DNA from: JBDRCU01 sp043821485
Lineage (GTDB): Bacteria > Patescibacteriota > Minisyncoccia > 2-02-FULL-40-12 > IGHO2-01-FULL-4-A
DNA: 38,932 nucleotides
NCBI GenBank assembly: GCA_043821485.1
Contig: JBDRCU010000060.1
Location: 1 to 38,932, forward strand
Direction: 5' to 3'
How positions within the stretch are numbered: position 1 is the first letter of the stretch; every line of letters starts with the position of its first letter. The position numbers were made by a program, and so were the translations under genes. The notes below the pieces were generated by a model. That model did no database searches. It had not been told where the DNA came from and worked only from the letters and a program-made list of their open reading frames with translations. This document shows, piece by piece, positions 1 through 8,800 of the stretch.

Positions 1-80
1 CTACCCTACTGGCGAGAAACTGCCGTAGGTAGGGCTGCGTATTTGAGGAGCTGTTTCTCGCTGGAAACTCCACAAATACT
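1..80. ncRNA. Structured RNA-like element, unidentified, cut by window edge
   Basis: No protein gene is visible here. Three helices can be drawn from the bases: 1-9 with 25-32 (8 bp, one bulged C); 12-20 with 53-61 (9 bp, perfect); and 39-45 plus 47-50 with 73-79 plus 68-71 (11 bp around one mismatch). The second helix crosses the other two, so the fold would be pseudoknotted, as in tmRNA, RNase P RNA or some riboswitches. I could not match it to the conserved sequences of those families. The strand is unknown, and the element may continue to the left of the window. Confidence 0.3.
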
Positions 81-100
81 AGCCCTTATTCGTTCTCATA

Positions 101-131
101 ATAAAACGATACTACATTTCTGTAGTATCGT
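101..131 (-). terminator. Intrinsic terminator of tRNA-Glu
   Basis: A perfect 10-bp hairpin (106-115 with 122-131, 6-nt loop) is followed on the minus strand by TTTTAT. It starts 5 nt after the CCA end of tRNA-Glu, so it should end that transcript. Confidence 0.75.
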
Positions 132-135
132 CTAT

Positions 136-210
136 TGGCAGCCCCAAGGGGAGTCGAACCCCTGTTTGCTTCTTGAAAGAAAGCCGTCCTAACCATTAGA
201 CGATGGGGCC
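136..210 (-). tRNA. tRNA-Glu(TTC)
   Basis: A full cloverleaf reads on the minus strand. The acceptor stem has 7 pairs (first pair G-U), the anticodon loop CTTTCAA gives anticodon TTC, and the T-loop is TTCGACT. The 3' CCA is encoded (136-138), unlike most tRNAs in this window. Confidence 0.95.
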
Positions 211-291
211 ATATACGCATACTATGTATATAACGTTTCAAAATTGTACCTAATTTATTGCAAATTGGCAATGTTTTGTTAAAGTCTATAC

Positions 292-1335
292 ATGCTAATC
301 CTTGGTATTGAAACATCTTGTGATGAAACTTCTATTGCAGTCCTTGAGTATTCTCGAGGGTCTGTTTTTATTCGTTCATGCATAATCTCTTCGCAAGTCA
401 AATTGCATGCTAAATATGGCGGTGTTGTGCCAAGTTTGGCTGCGCGGGAACATACGGAGAATCTTCCACGGATCTTAAATCTTGCACTGAAAAAAGCTAA
501 AGTCACAATGAAAGATATTGATTTAATTGCAGTAACAAGCGGACCAGGCTTAATCATGGCACTGCTTGTAGGAGTTGCTTTTGCGAAGGCACTGGCGTGG
601 AAATACGATAAACCATTGATTGCAACTAATCACATGGAAGGTCACATGTATTCAAACTGGTTGGCATCCGATCCTAAGCTTAGTAACAAAAAAATATTTC
701 CAATTTTACATCTTGTTGTTTCGGGCGGACATACTCAATTAATACTCATGAAAAGCCACTGCTCATACAAATTACTTGGACAAACCGTAGATGATGCTGC
801 TGGCGAAGCTTTTGATAAAACTGCGCGCATTCTTGGGCTTCCCTATCCCGGAGGACCAAATCTTTCACGCGAAGCTGATAAATTTAATCCTGATAAATCC
901 AAACTTAATATTGATCTCCCTCGCCCAATGATAAATTCAAAAAACTATGACTTCTCTTTTTCAGGACTCAAGACAGCAGTTCTCTATCTTGTCCGTGATT
1001 TAAAAAAGAAATACAAATTATCTGCAATCAAATCAGAGCTTGCTTATGAAATTCAAAAAACAATAGTTGATGTATTAATTACCAAAACCAAACGCGCTGC
1101 AAATAATCACAGGATTGGAGCAATAATGCTGTCAGGAGGCGTATCTGCAAACAAGCTTTTACGTTCCGAACTCACTAAACTTGGTAAAAATCTTAATATT
1201 CCAGTCATAATGCCTGAAATGAGATACACGACAGACAATGCAGCAATGATTGCCATGGCAGGATTAGTTAATATTAAATACGGCAAGAAAAGGCGCAAAA
1301 AGGTTGAAGCAGATGCAAACTGGGAAATAGTCTGA
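292..1335 (+). CDS. tsaD: tRNA N6-adenosine threonylcarbamoyltransferase TsaD
   Basis: TsaD transfers the threonylcarbamoyl group from threonylcarbamoyl-AMP to A37 of ANN-decoding tRNAs (t6A), working with TsaB and TsaE, which are not in this window. The protein is 347 aa, the usual length. It opens with the family signature ILGIETSCDET at residues 3-13. The metal-binding HMEGH is at 114-118, and the ATPase-fold motif VSGGHTQL is near 143. The C-terminal motif SGGVSAN and the TDNAAM stretch are also present. The ATG at 292 is needed to keep the N-terminal motif. It ends in TGA, 13 nt before valS, so the two are probably cotranscribed. Confidence 0.96.
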   Translation: MLILGIETSCDETSIAVLEYSRGSVFIRSCIISSQVKLHAKYGGVVPSLAAREHTENLPRILNLALKKAKVTMKDIDLIAVTSGPGLIMALLVGVAFAKALAWKYDKPLIATNHMEGHMYSNWLASDPKLSNKKIFPILHLVVSGGHTQLILMKSHCSYKLLGQTVDDAAGEAFDKTARILGLPYPGGPNLSREADKFNPDKSKLNIDLPRPMINSKNYDFSFSGLKTAVLYLVRDLKKKYKLSAIKSELAYEIQKTIVDVLITKTKRAANNHRIGAIMLSGGVSANKLLRSELTKLGKNLNIPVIMPEMRYTTDNAAMIAMAGLVNIKYGKKRRKKVEADANWEIV

Positions 1336-1348
1336 TAAGATTTATTTA

Positions 1349-3499
1349 ATGGAATTATCCAAAGCATACAATCCGCAAGATACTGAAGACCGAATTTACA
1401 AACTCTGGGAAGATAGCGGTTTTTTTAATCCTGATAATCTGCCTGACAACCACAAGGAGCCTTTTTCTATGGTTCTTCCCCTTCCAAATGCAACAGGAAT
1501 TCTACATATGGGAAGCGCAATGATGCTTGCAATCGAAGACATCATTGTCAGATTCCAAAGGATGCGCGGACGAAAGACTCTCTGGCTTCCGGGCACTGAT
1601 CATGCAGCCATTGCAACGCATAGCGTTGTTGAGTGTGAGCTTTACAAAAAAGAGAAAAAAACACGACATGACATCGGACGTGAAGCATTCACAGAACTAA
1701 TAGAAGAATTCGTAGAAAAAAACAGAGGAACAATCCTTAAACAAATGAGAAAAATGGGAGCATCTCTTGATTGGAGTCGCGAAGCTTTTCCGTTAGACGA
1801 AAAAAGAAATATTGCAGTAGCCACAGCATTCAAACGAATGTATGATGCAGGATTGATCTACAAAGGAAAACGTATTGTTAATTGGGATCCTAAATCACAA
1901 ACAACTATTTCAGATGACGAAGTTGAATACGTAGAAGAACAGACTCCCTTCTACTATTTTAAATACGGACCTTTCACTATAGGCACAGTACGGCCAGAAA
2001 CAAAATTTGGAGATAAATACGTCTTAATGCATCCAGATGATAAAAGATACAAAGAATATGAACATGGACAGAAAATCGAACTTGAATGGATAAATGGACC
2101 TATCACTGCAACTGTGATTAAAGATAAAGAAGTTGATATGGAATTTGGTAGCGGCGTTATGACAATAACTCCTGCACATAGTATGTTAGATTTTGAAATT
2201 GCACAACGCCATGATTTAGATGCTGAACAGATCATTGATGAACGCGGAATACTTCTTGACATTGCCGGAGAGTTTAAAGGAATGCATATTAAAAAAGCTA
2301 GGCCACTCATTCTTGAAAAGATGAAAGAAAAAGGATTGATTAAAAAAATTGACGAAAACTATGTTCATAACGTTGCAACCAATATGCGCGGGAATGGCAT
2401 TATAGAGCCTCAAATTAAAATGCAGTGGTGGATTGACGTGAATAAAAAAATTAAAGAGAGGGAGAATAAAACACTGAAAGAACTCATGCATGATTCTGTT
2501 TCAGGTGGAGATATTAAAATACTCCCTAAACATTTTGAAAAAACATATTTCCACTGGATTAACAATCTACGGGACTGGAATATTAGCAGACAAATTTGGT
2601 ATGGACATCGTATTCCAATTTGGTACAAAGGAGATGAAATATATTGTGACATGACCCCCCCAAAGGAAGACGGATGGGAACAGGATCCAGATACGCTGGA
2701 CACCTGGTTTTCTTCTGCATTATGGACATTTTCAACACTTGGCTGGCCCGAAGAAACTGAAGACTTAAAAATGTTTCATCCAACTGATGTTCTTGAAACT
2801 GCATATGATATTCTATTCTTCTGGGTTGCTAAGATGATTCTAATGAGTCAATTCCATCTGGGAGAAATCCCGTTCAAAACTGTATATTTACATGGCTTAG
2901 TCCGTGATGGAAAGAATCAAAAGATAAGTAAGTCTCTGGGCAATAATATAGATCCCATTGATATGATTAAACAATACGGGGCTGATGCAGTGCGTATGTC
3001 AATGATTATTGGTACGAGCCCGGGAGCTGACAGTAAAATTTCTCCTGACAAACTCAAAGCTTACAAACACTTTTGTAATAAGGTTTGGAATATAGCTCGA
3101 TTCATAATTGATAGTACTGAGAATGTAGTTCTCAAAGACAAACCTAAACTCACGGAATCTGATCAATCGAAAATTGATGAAATGGATAATCTCATTTCTG
3201 AACTAACAAAAGAAATGGAAGAATACAGACTTTATCTTGCAGCAGAAAAACTTTATCACTATGTATGGCACACTCTTGCTGATAAATATATCGAAGAAAG
3301 CAAACCAATTTTAAATGGTGACGATGAAGATGCCAAGAAATCTGCACAATGGACATTAAGATATTTACTTGAAACAAGTTTAAGACTGCTTCATCCCCTA
3401 GTGCCATTTATTACTGAAGAAATTTGGTCTAAACTCCCTGACTGGCTCGATAAGAAGCTTCTCCTTATAGAATCTTGGCCTACAAAAATGTTAGAATAA
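1349..3499 (+). CDS. valS: Valyl-tRNA synthetase, compact form
   Basis: This class I synthetase charges tRNA-Val. The HIGH-type motif appears as HMGS at residues 53-56, and the KMSKS-type motif as KISKS at 525-529. The stretch GTDHAAIATH is typical of ValRS rather than IleRS or LeuRS. An editing (CP1) region is present but short: TVRPET and PAHSMLDFE can be seen. At 716 aa it is well below the roughly 880-950 aa of typical bacterial ValRS. It lacks the long C-terminal coiled-coil arm, a reduction common in small-genome lineages. It lies 13 nt after tsaD and 4 nt before the PrsW gene, so an operon is likely. Confidence 0.95.
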   Translation: MELSKAYNPQDTEDRIYKLWEDSGFFNPDNLPDNHKEPFSMVLPLPNATGILHMGSAMMLAIEDIIVRFQRMRGRKTLWLPGTDHAAIATHSVVECELYKKEKKTRHDIGREAFTELIEEFVEKNRGTILKQMRKMGASLDWSREAFPLDEKRNIAVATAFKRMYDAGLIYKGKRIVNWDPKSQTTISDDEVEYVEEQTPFYYFKYGPFTIGTVRPETKFGDKYVLMHPDDKRYKEYEHGQKIELEWINGPITATVIKDKEVDMEFGSGVMTITPAHSMLDFEIAQRHDLDAEQIIDERGILLDIAGEFKGMHIKKARPLILEKMKEKGLIKKIDENYVHNVATNMRGNGIIEPQIKMQWWIDVNKKIKERENKTLKELMHDSVSGGDIKILPKHFEKTYFHWINNLRDWNISRQIWYGHRIPIWYKGDEIYCDMTPPKEDGWEQDPDTLDTWFSSALWTFSTLGWPEETEDLKMFHPTDVLETAYDILFFWVAKMILMSQFHLGEIPFKTVYLHGLVRDGKNQKISKSLGNNIDPIDMIKQYGADAVRMSMIIGTSPGADSKISPDKLKAYKHFCNKVWNIARFIIDSTENVVLKDKPKLTESDQSKIDEMDNLISELTKEMEEYRLYLAAEKLYHYVWHTLADKYIEESKPILNGDDEDAKKSAQWTLRYLLETSLRLLHPLVPFITEEIWSKLPDWLDKKLLLIESWPTKMLE

Positions 3500-3503
3500 T
3501 ACT

Positions 3504-4196
3504 ATGTACAGTATTTGGACCGTCTTGCTTCTGGTTGGACTAGGTTTTGCATCCAGTATTATCTGGCTTCTTTTCTATTTGAGACAAGATCGAAATCCAG
3601 AACCCAAAGTTTTGATTATCAAAACTTTTTTAATGGGCATGATATTGACTCCATGGGCTGTACTCGCACAACTCTTAATAGTCAGCCGTGGAGCTGAAGC
3701 TGAATCGGTTACTTTCTTTCTCTGGGCTGCACTCATTGAAGAGACTATCAAACTGCTTGCAGTGAGATACATAGTAATGAATGATCCAAACTTTGATGAG
3801 CCAGTAGATGCAATGATCTATATGATCGTTGCCGCACTTGGATTTGCTGCAATTGAAAACATTCTCGTACTCTTCAATACAATTCCTGAAGGGATAAATA
3901 TTGCATTCCAATTATGGCTATTGCGATTCTTCGGAGCAACACTCCTGCATGTTTTATCCTCCGCGCTTGTGGGCTATTTCCTTGCGCTTGCATGGTTTTA
4001 TCATAAACATAGCAAAATATTAATTCTCATAGGATTAATTCTTGGAACAATTTTCCACTTCACATTCAATATCATACTTGTTTCATTCTCTCCTGTCACA
4101 GCTCTGGTCTATACCAGCGTAGCCTTAGTGCTAATGCTCTATTTGATATTTATACTTTTTTCAAAAATTAAAGAAAGACGGGAAGTTGCAAGATAG
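3504..4196 (+). CDS. PrsW-family intramembrane protease
   Basis: A 230-aa polytopic membrane protein with about seven hydrophobic segments. The PrsW motifs are present in order: EExxK (E79, E80), GFAAIEN at 113-119, a histidine at 149 in a membrane segment, and FHFTFN with H185. In Bacillus, PrsW cleaves a membrane anti-sigma factor; the family is thought to be glutamic-type membrane proteases. An anti-sigma/ECF pair lies at 28992-31030, but any link between them is speculation. It follows valS by 4 nt. Function beyond the family assignment is not shown by the sequence. Confidence 0.85.
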   Translation: MYSIWTVLLLVGLGFASSIIWLLFYLRQDRNPEPKVLIIKTFLMGMILTPWAVLAQLLIVSRGAEAESVTFFLWAALIEETIKLLAVRYIVMNDPNFDEPVDAMIYMIVAALGFAAIENILVLFNTIPEGINIAFQLWLLRFFGATLLHVLSSALVGYFLALAWFYHKHSKILILIGLILGTIFHFTFNIILVSFSPVTALVYTSVALVLMLYLIFILFSKIKERREVAR

Positions 4197-4219
4197 ACAC
4201 TATTTATCCACGATTCTTC

Positions 4220-4248
4220 TTTAATCACAATAGAAGTTATCATATAAT
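4220..4248 (+). promoter_or_regulatory. Promoter of the Hsp20 gene, leaderless
   Basis: A perfect -10 box TATAAT at 4243-4248 has a poor -35 (TTTAAT, 4220-4225) 17 nt upstream. The ATG follows after only 6 nt, so the transcript would start at or beside the start codon. Confidence 0.55.
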
Positions 4249-4254
4249 TAGGAT

Positions 4255-4713
4255 ATGGATATGGATATGGATATTAAAAAAGACTTTCCGGAATTTGAAC
4301 CGGAAGCGCCTCAAGCTGATCTTGCTGTTACGCATGGGTCAAAAGATAAAAACAAAAAAATTGTTAAAAAAACTTCTAATGGAAAAGATGGCCAGCTTAC
4401 TGTTGATGTATTTCAAACTGAAGATGATATTGTAATTAAGTCAACCATAGCAGGAGTTACAGCAGAGGACATTGATGTTTCTATAACAAATGATATGGTA
4501 ACTATAAAGGGGCACAGAAAGACAGACGAGACTGTTTCTGGTTCGAATTATTATCATCAGGAACTTTATTGGGGCGCATTTTCAAGATCAGTAATACTGC
4601 CTGAAGAGATAGATGCTGACAAGGCGATTGCTTCCATGAAAAATGGCATCTTAACACTTAGGCTGCCGAAGCTGACAAGAAGCAGGGTTAAAAAATTGAA
4701 AGTACGATCGTAA
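4255..4713 (+). CDS. Small heat-shock protein, Hsp20/alpha-crystallin family
   Basis: An ATP-independent holdase chaperone of 152 aa. The alpha-crystallin domain spans about residues 48-145, with the conserved end NGILTLRLPK and the preceding SFSRSVILPEEI-like strand (here AFSRSVILPEEI). The N-terminus is acidic and of low complexity, made by three tandem ATGGAT units, so translation could start at 4255, 4261 or 4267. I take the first. The gene has its own promoter and terminator, so it is monocistronic. Confidence 0.93.
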   Translation: MDMDMDIKKDFPEFEPEAPQADLAVTHGSKDKNKKIVKKTSNGKDGQLTVDVFQTEDDIVIKSTIAGVTAEDIDVSITNDMVTIKGHRKTDETVSGSNYYHQELYWGAFSRSVILPEEIDADKAIASMKNGILTLRLPKLTRSRVKKLKVRS

Positions 4714-4727
4714 TTATGTTTTATCTG

Positions 4728-4776
4728 GGGCCTGCTGTCGCCCGGCTTACCAGTCGGGCGTCAGCAGGCCCTTTTT
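4728..4776 (+). terminator. Strong intrinsic terminator after hsp20
   Basis: A long GC-rich stem pairs GGGCCTGCTG (from 4728) with CAGCAGGCCC (to 4771), with an inner CGCCCG/CGGGCG helix. It is followed directly by TTTTT (4772-4776). Confidence 0.9.
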
Positions 4777-4807
4777 GTGATAGACTAATTTTAGTAAATA
4801 AGGTGAA

Positions 4808-6031
4808 ATGAGCAAAAAGCAAAAAGAAAAACAGAAAAATAAAAAAACAAAAAAGCGAAGTAAAAAAGCAATACTTTTCATAATATTGATCAGCTTGCTT
4901 GTTGTCGGGAACTTAGTCATCTTTGCTCAAATACTTCTATATAATCAAAAGATAGCAAATACTCTACTACCGAGACCGTCAATAGGACAAATGAGTATCC
5001 CTAGTGAATTTGTAAGTCTTTCTGTTCAACAACCATTCATATTACATATAGGAGATAACAAACTTAATATACCTACCAAGGAACGCATTAACTGGATAGA
5101 ATCCTATTTGCGTGACTATACTCAACAGCGCGAACTCAGACCAAATACCGAGAATATCGAAGCTTACTTGAAAGACCTTGTGCCGGGCATAAATAGTGAT
5201 CCTATAAATGGCAAATTTATAATGAAGGATGGGGACATACACGAACTCGTTCCAGCACAAAACGGAAAAGCATTGAATATCGAAGAGTCAGTTTCAAATA
5301 TTGCCTCTTCAATGGGAGTAGGAATCACAGAAGCTCAACTTGTCATAGATGAAATTGCTCCTGAAATAGATCTTGAAAAATTACGAGGCCTTGGAATCAC
5401 TACTTTACTTGGTGTTGGTGAATCTAATTTTGCAGGATCTTCTGGCGCGCGCGTACACAATATCACCATTGGTTCGGAAAAAATAAATGGAGTTATACTT
5501 GACTCCGGAGAAGAATTTTCTTTCAATGATGCTATTGGAACAATAAACGCAGCTACTGGATACCTACCCAATCTGGTTATCAAAGGGTACAAACTTGTAC
5601 CTGAATACGGGGGCGGAATGTGCCAAGTCTCAACTACGCTGTTCAGGACAGCAGCTGAAACGGGTCTTAAGATAACGGAACGTCACCCTCATTCGCTGCC
5701 TGTGAGATTCTATAATCCGCAAGGCTATGACGCCACGGTTTATCAGGGAGTAGTAGATCTTAAATTTATGAATGATACGCCATCATATATCCTTATTCAA
5801 AGCAAAATAGCGGATAATAAATTATTTTTCGAAATATACGGCAAAGATGACGGAAGAACCGTAGAAGTCGCAAATCCAGTGATATATGAAGCTCCCGGAG
5901 ATGGCTCGCTTAAAACATATTTCTCAAGAACTGTAACAGCTTCAGGAAGCGAAGAAAGCGAACCTGAATATTTTTATTCCTCCTACAAAGCCCCTTATCT
6001 ATTTGAAGAGATAAGGAATCCTTTAGAATAG
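4808..6031 (+). CDS. VanW-like cell-envelope protein
   Basis: A 407-aa protein. A lysine-rich tail at residues 1-22 is followed by one membrane segment at about 23-46, then a large exported part. The VanW core lies at about 205-350, with GSSGARVHNI, DSGEEFSFNDAIG, GGGMCQVSTTLFRTA and HSLPVRFY as clear markers. VanW domains are found in vancomycin-resistance clusters and in many wall-associated proteins. Their biochemical role is not established; peptidoglycan binding or modification is usual guesswork. A short-spaced AGGTG precedes the ATG. The gene converges on tRNA-Leu. Confidence 0.85.
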   Translation: MSKKQKEKQKNKKTKKRSKKAILFIILISLLVVGNLVIFAQILLYNQKIANTLLPRPSIGQMSIPSEFVSLSVQQPFILHIGDNKLNIPTKERINWIESYLRDYTQQRELRPNTENIEAYLKDLVPGINSDPINGKFIMKDGDIHELVPAQNGKALNIEESVSNIASSMGVGITEAQLVIDEIAPEIDLEKLRGLGITTLLGVGESNFAGSSGARVHNITIGSEKINGVILDSGEEFSFNDAIGTINAATGYLPNLVIKGYKLVPEYGGGMCQVSTTLFRTAAETGLKITERHPHSLPVRFYNPQGYDATVYQGVVDLKFMNDTPSYILIQSKIADNKLFFEIYGKDDGRTVEVANPVIYEAPGDGSLKTYFSRTVTASGSEESEPEYFYSSYKAPYLFEEIRNPLE

Positions 6032-6046
6032 CAGGTATATCGTAGG

Positions 6047-6128
6047 TGCCCGGGGCGAGACTCGAACTCGCACACCTTGCGGCACTAGTTCCTAAAACTA
6101 GCGTGTCTACCAATTCCACCACCCGGGC
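6047..6128 (-). tRNA. tRNA-Leu(TAG)
   Basis: A class II tRNA with a 7-bp acceptor stem (GCCCGGG/CCCGGGC), anticodon loop TTTAGGA (anticodon TAG), a long variable arm and T-loop TTCGAGT. No CCA is encoded (ACCT follows the acceptor stem). It converges on the VanW gene with a 15-nt gap. Confidence 0.95.
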
Positions 6129-6176
6129 ATGATATTCATTCTACAAATATTCTAGAGTTTTACAATGCTTCCTAAC

Positions 6177-6206
6177 ACCGAGCCCCGCTATGTAGCGGGG
6201 CTCGGT
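6177..6206. terminator. 13-bp hairpin between pilin gene and tRNA-Leu
   Basis: A perfect 13-bp inverted repeat (6177-6189 with 6194-6206, loop ATGT) lies 28 nt past the stop of the minus-strand pilin gene. It is probably the end of that operon. Neither side has a good U-run, so it may act as a 3' processing or stability hairpin instead. Confidence 0.5.
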
Positions 6207-6234
6207 TAATAAAGATTTATCTTATTCTATGATT

Positions 6235-6606
6235 CTATTTGAATATCCATCCAGGGGTTCCAAGTCCTGCAATAAGAGATATGATCCATGCAAGTGCAAA
6301 GATAATAACTCCGCCTATAACTCCATTGATAATAGCATTTCGTCCTTTTGTAGCCTTCTCTGAATCGCCTCCCGCTGTCATATACTGAATAGCTCCTACG
6401 ATTATAAAGATAACTACAACACCCATAGCTACAAGTACCATAACTTCAGTAATAGCATTGATAGTCGCCTCTAATTTGGTTTTATCAAGCTTACTACCAC
6501 CAGTATCAGGGGTCACCACTTTAATAGCTGCATTACTCAATACGGGCACGACAGTACCGACCACGACTGCAGTGACCAGAGCAAGCTTCTTCTTAATTAT
6601 GCTCAT
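6235..6606 (-). CDS. VirB2/TrbC-like pilin subunit
   Basis: This is a small membrane protein of 123 aa when started at the ATG at 6606, which puts a charged MSIIKKK before the signal peptide. An upstream ATG at 6633 would add nine uncharged residues. A signal-like helix (to about residue 27) precedes two hydrophobic helices joined by a polar turn with GGDSEKATKGRNAI. That is the layout of VirB2/TrbC pilins and of many Patescibacteria pilin-like proteins. It is the last gene of a set of four such proteins. No conjugation ATPase is visible in the window, so a role in secretion or attachment is only inferred. Confidence 0.7.
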   Translation of the reverse strand: MSIIKKKLALVTAVVVGTVVPVLSNAAIKVVTPDTGGSKLDKTKLEATINAITEVMVLVAMGVVVIFIIVGAIQYMTAGGDSEKATKGRNAIINGVIGGVIIFALAWIISLIAGLGTPGWIFK

Positions 6607-6723
6607 AACACTCATTGTCGGCATACATGGCATAATTGCTACGAGTCAAACTCGTAGCTATCAATACTACGTAAACCCGACACTGTGATTAATTTACTAT
6701 GTATATTATAAACTAATATCTAA

Positions 6724-7149
6724 TTAGTAACAAGTAAATGTAATGTCTGGAATATTAGCACCTAGCAGATCAGTTAATATAAATGCAAGAAATCCAAGTA
6801 TCCACGGTAATGCAAAAATCACAATACCGCCAATGACTGTCCATGTAAGAGCTCGCTTACCTGCTAAAAAACTTTCTTTAGAGCCCTTTTCTCCGATAGA
6901 AAATTTAGAAGAAGAAGCTATCTTTATCGCAGACCAAATTATCCCCATAATAAGTATGCCTCCAACTATATATATAAATAAGCACGTCAAACGAGTAACA
7001 AGCCTTACCACTCCGTCAAAATCTAAATTATCAGCAGGCCCTGCTGCACATGTCAGCTCCGGCACAACCACAATCAAAATCAAAAGCACAATACCGCCAG
7101 CTATCAACAATTTTGGATATTTTTCAATTTCTTTTTTCATTATCTTCAT
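6724..7149 (-). CDS. VirB2/TrbC-like membrane protein
   Basis: A 141-aa protein with an N-terminal signal or anchor helix (about residues 14-34) and two further membrane helices separated by a charged loop (SSSKFSIGEKGSKESFLAGKRA). This is the same plan as the neighbouring pilin-like proteins. Its ATG overlaps the TGA of the gene before it (ATGA at 7146-7149), pointing to translational coupling. Sequence identity to the sister at 6235-6606 is low by eye, so they are paralogues in architecture rather than recent copies. Confidence 0.65.
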   Translation of the reverse strand: MKIMKKEIEKYPKLLIAGGIVLLILIVVVPELTCAAGPADNLDFDGVVRLVTRLTCLFIYIVGGILIMGIIWSAIKIASSSKFSIGEKGSKESFLAGKRALTWTVIGGIVIFALPWILGFLAFILTDLLGANIPDITFTCY

Positions 7150-7865
7150 TCTTGACTTAATGCAAGAATGCTTTGTATCAAACTAACAAATCCCCGACCA
7201 ATCAATACTATTGCAAGTCCCAGTAATGTATACGTGAGAGTATTGCGCGCTTTAGTGATTTTTTCCGGAACACCTTGGGATATTATAAACAAAACACCCG
7301 AATACAGGATCAATGCAATTGCAATAGGGATTGCTAGCTTCAGCAATGCTGAACTTAATAATTCTATAAACTCCCCAAAATCATCAGCCCCAAGAGGATT
7401 GGGAATTGAGAATATACTGTCAGAGCCTCCTTCAATTGGAGGAGGGATTATTGGGGGAGGGATTATTATAGGCTCTACGTCTACCTGACACGAATCTTCA
7501 TTCCCAATTTTTTCTCCAAGAAATGTATCTGTTACAACGACATAATAGCTCCCTTCTCCTGGAAATGATGCTGTATATGTGGAAACTGCACCCGGCGAAG
7601 CCATAGAGACTGTCAAAGGTTCATCTGGCCCTCCTATTTCATAGATTTCCCATAAATGCTGCGGAGGAATTTCATCGCCAGGCTCTGCTTCACCACCCAT
7701 AGCAGTGAACTCACGAGATTCACCTGGCTCAAGCACTATACTTGGACAACTTGTAATACGAACACTCTCTGCTGCGCTTGATATTCCACTAAAACCATAT
7801 AAACCGCCGACTACTATAATCGTTATTACAAGGATTCCTATTACATTTTTGTATTTTTTATACAT
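7146..7865 (-). CDS. Secreted Ig-like domain fused to a VirB2-like membrane module
   Basis: A 239-aa protein. A signal helix is at about residues 8-31. It is followed by a PKD/Ig-like exported domain at about 35-130, containing LEPGESREFTA and GEGSYYVVVTD. A proline-rich hinge (PIIIPPPIIPPPIEGG) follows, then two C-terminal membrane helices with the VirB2-like turn SQGVPEKITKARNTL. The build suggests a pilin-like anchor that displays a globular domain outside the cell. It is tightly coupled to the next gene by a 4-nt overlap. The exact binding target cannot be read from the sequence. Confidence 0.65.
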   Translation of the reverse strand: MYKKYKNVIGILVITIIVVGGLYGFSGISSAAESVRITSCPSIVLEPGESREFTAMGGEAEPGDEIPPQHLWEIYEIGGPDEPLTVSMASPGAVSTYTASFPGEGSYYVVVTDTFLGEKIGNEDSCQVDVEPIIIPPPIIPPPIEGGSDSIFSIPNPLGADDFGEFIELLSSALLKLAIPIAIALILYSGVLFIISQGVPEKITKARNTLTYTLLGLAIVLIGRGFVSLIQSILALSQE

Positions 7866-7909
7866 AATCTTAAACTTTCTCTTATATTATATCATTTTAG
7901 ATTCAATAA

Positions 7910-8800
7910 CTACTTATCACAACCACATCCCTCGGCATTACCGATACTAATATGTACATGGGCATTGGACTCACCCTCGTCTTCAAGAAGAATAAATGCT
8001 CTCCAATTACACTCTTTAGCTACTTTGTCATAGGTATTAAAATATTCCTCATCCCCAAGATCTATAGCATATGAACCTTCTTTCTGACATTTTTCAGCTC
8101 TTCCCCCATAATGACACGAATATTGGCTATGCTGACAATTAGTTTTACTATTAAAAGTTTCCCCTGGATTCAACGGATTACATGCTCCTGTTGCAATATT
8201 ATTATCTGTTGTAGAAGTTATTCTCATAGGTACACCTATCGCAGACAATTTACCGCTCAAACATGCATTAAATTCCTCCATGTCTTTTGATAATTTATTG
8301 GCAAAGGCCATAGGATCAACGGGATTTGTGTATCCTCCACTGGACACACACTCTAAGGTATGCCAATTCTTGACATCCTCATTCTTTGCAAGAGTTGTTA
8401 TTACAAAATTCGTTAACATCCATGCTCCAAACATTATTGCTATGGCTAATACAGTAGTTGTAAATATAGACCTACCCTCTGAAACTGTATTAGCAGTAGT
8501 CCCAAGCATGATCATAAATCCTGCAATAATGAAAAGAAGTGTTGCTATTGCGGGAACAAGTGTAAAAAGTATGAAATTCAAAACATCTTGAACTAAAACC
8601 AATATATCACACGTCTCGCATGGTCGTGCAAGCGGATCTCCGGGCCATGAAATAGGATTGCCATCGTCATCAAATGATCTCCCACATTTAACAAGTGCAG
8701 CTGCATCAGCTGTATTTGCAAACAAACCAAATGACACCAGCAATATGCTAAACACGACCAGTCCCACGATTAATCCTTTTTGTTTGCGGGATATTATCAT
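7910..8800 (-). CDS. VirB2-like membrane protein with a possible M15-like peptidase domain
   Basis: A 296-aa protein. A signal peptide ends near ADAA (residue 34). Two membrane helices at about 67-94 and 112-136 match the pilin-like plan of its neighbours. The C-terminal part (about 150-296) is cysteine-rich and holds H220 in CHYGGRA, D237 in SYAIDLG and HVH at 281-283. That order resembles the zinc ligands of M15 peptidases (SxHxxGxAxD then HxH), but with a longer gap between the first H and D. It overlaps the solute-binding gene by 1 nt (TAATG). The peptidase idea is tentative; the membrane module is clearer. Confidence 0.5.
   Translation of the reverse strand: MIISRKQKGLIVGLVVFSILLVSFGLFANTADAAALVKCGRSFDDDGNPISWPGDPLARPCETCDILVLVQDVLNFILFTLVPAIATLLFIIAGFMIMLGTTANTVSEGRSIFTTTVLAIAIMFGAWMLTNFVITTLAKNEDVKNWHTLECVSSGGYTNPVDPMAFANKLSKDMEEFNACLSGKLSAIGVPMRITSTTDNNIATGACNPLNPGETFNSKTNCQHSQYSCHYGGRAEKCQKEGSYAIDLGDEEYFNTYDKVAKECNWRAFILLEDEGESNAHVHISIGNAEGCGCDK

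Noticed and set aside
1..80. RNase P RNA, tmRNA or SRP RNA
   Set aside because: None of the conserved core sequences of these RNAs is visible on either strand; only the pseudoknot-like pairing is supported.
292..1335. UGA recoded as glycine, as in Gracilibacteria/SR1
   Set aside because: tsaD and the coiled-coil gene at 20436 end normally at TGA, and no reading frame needs TGA as sense.
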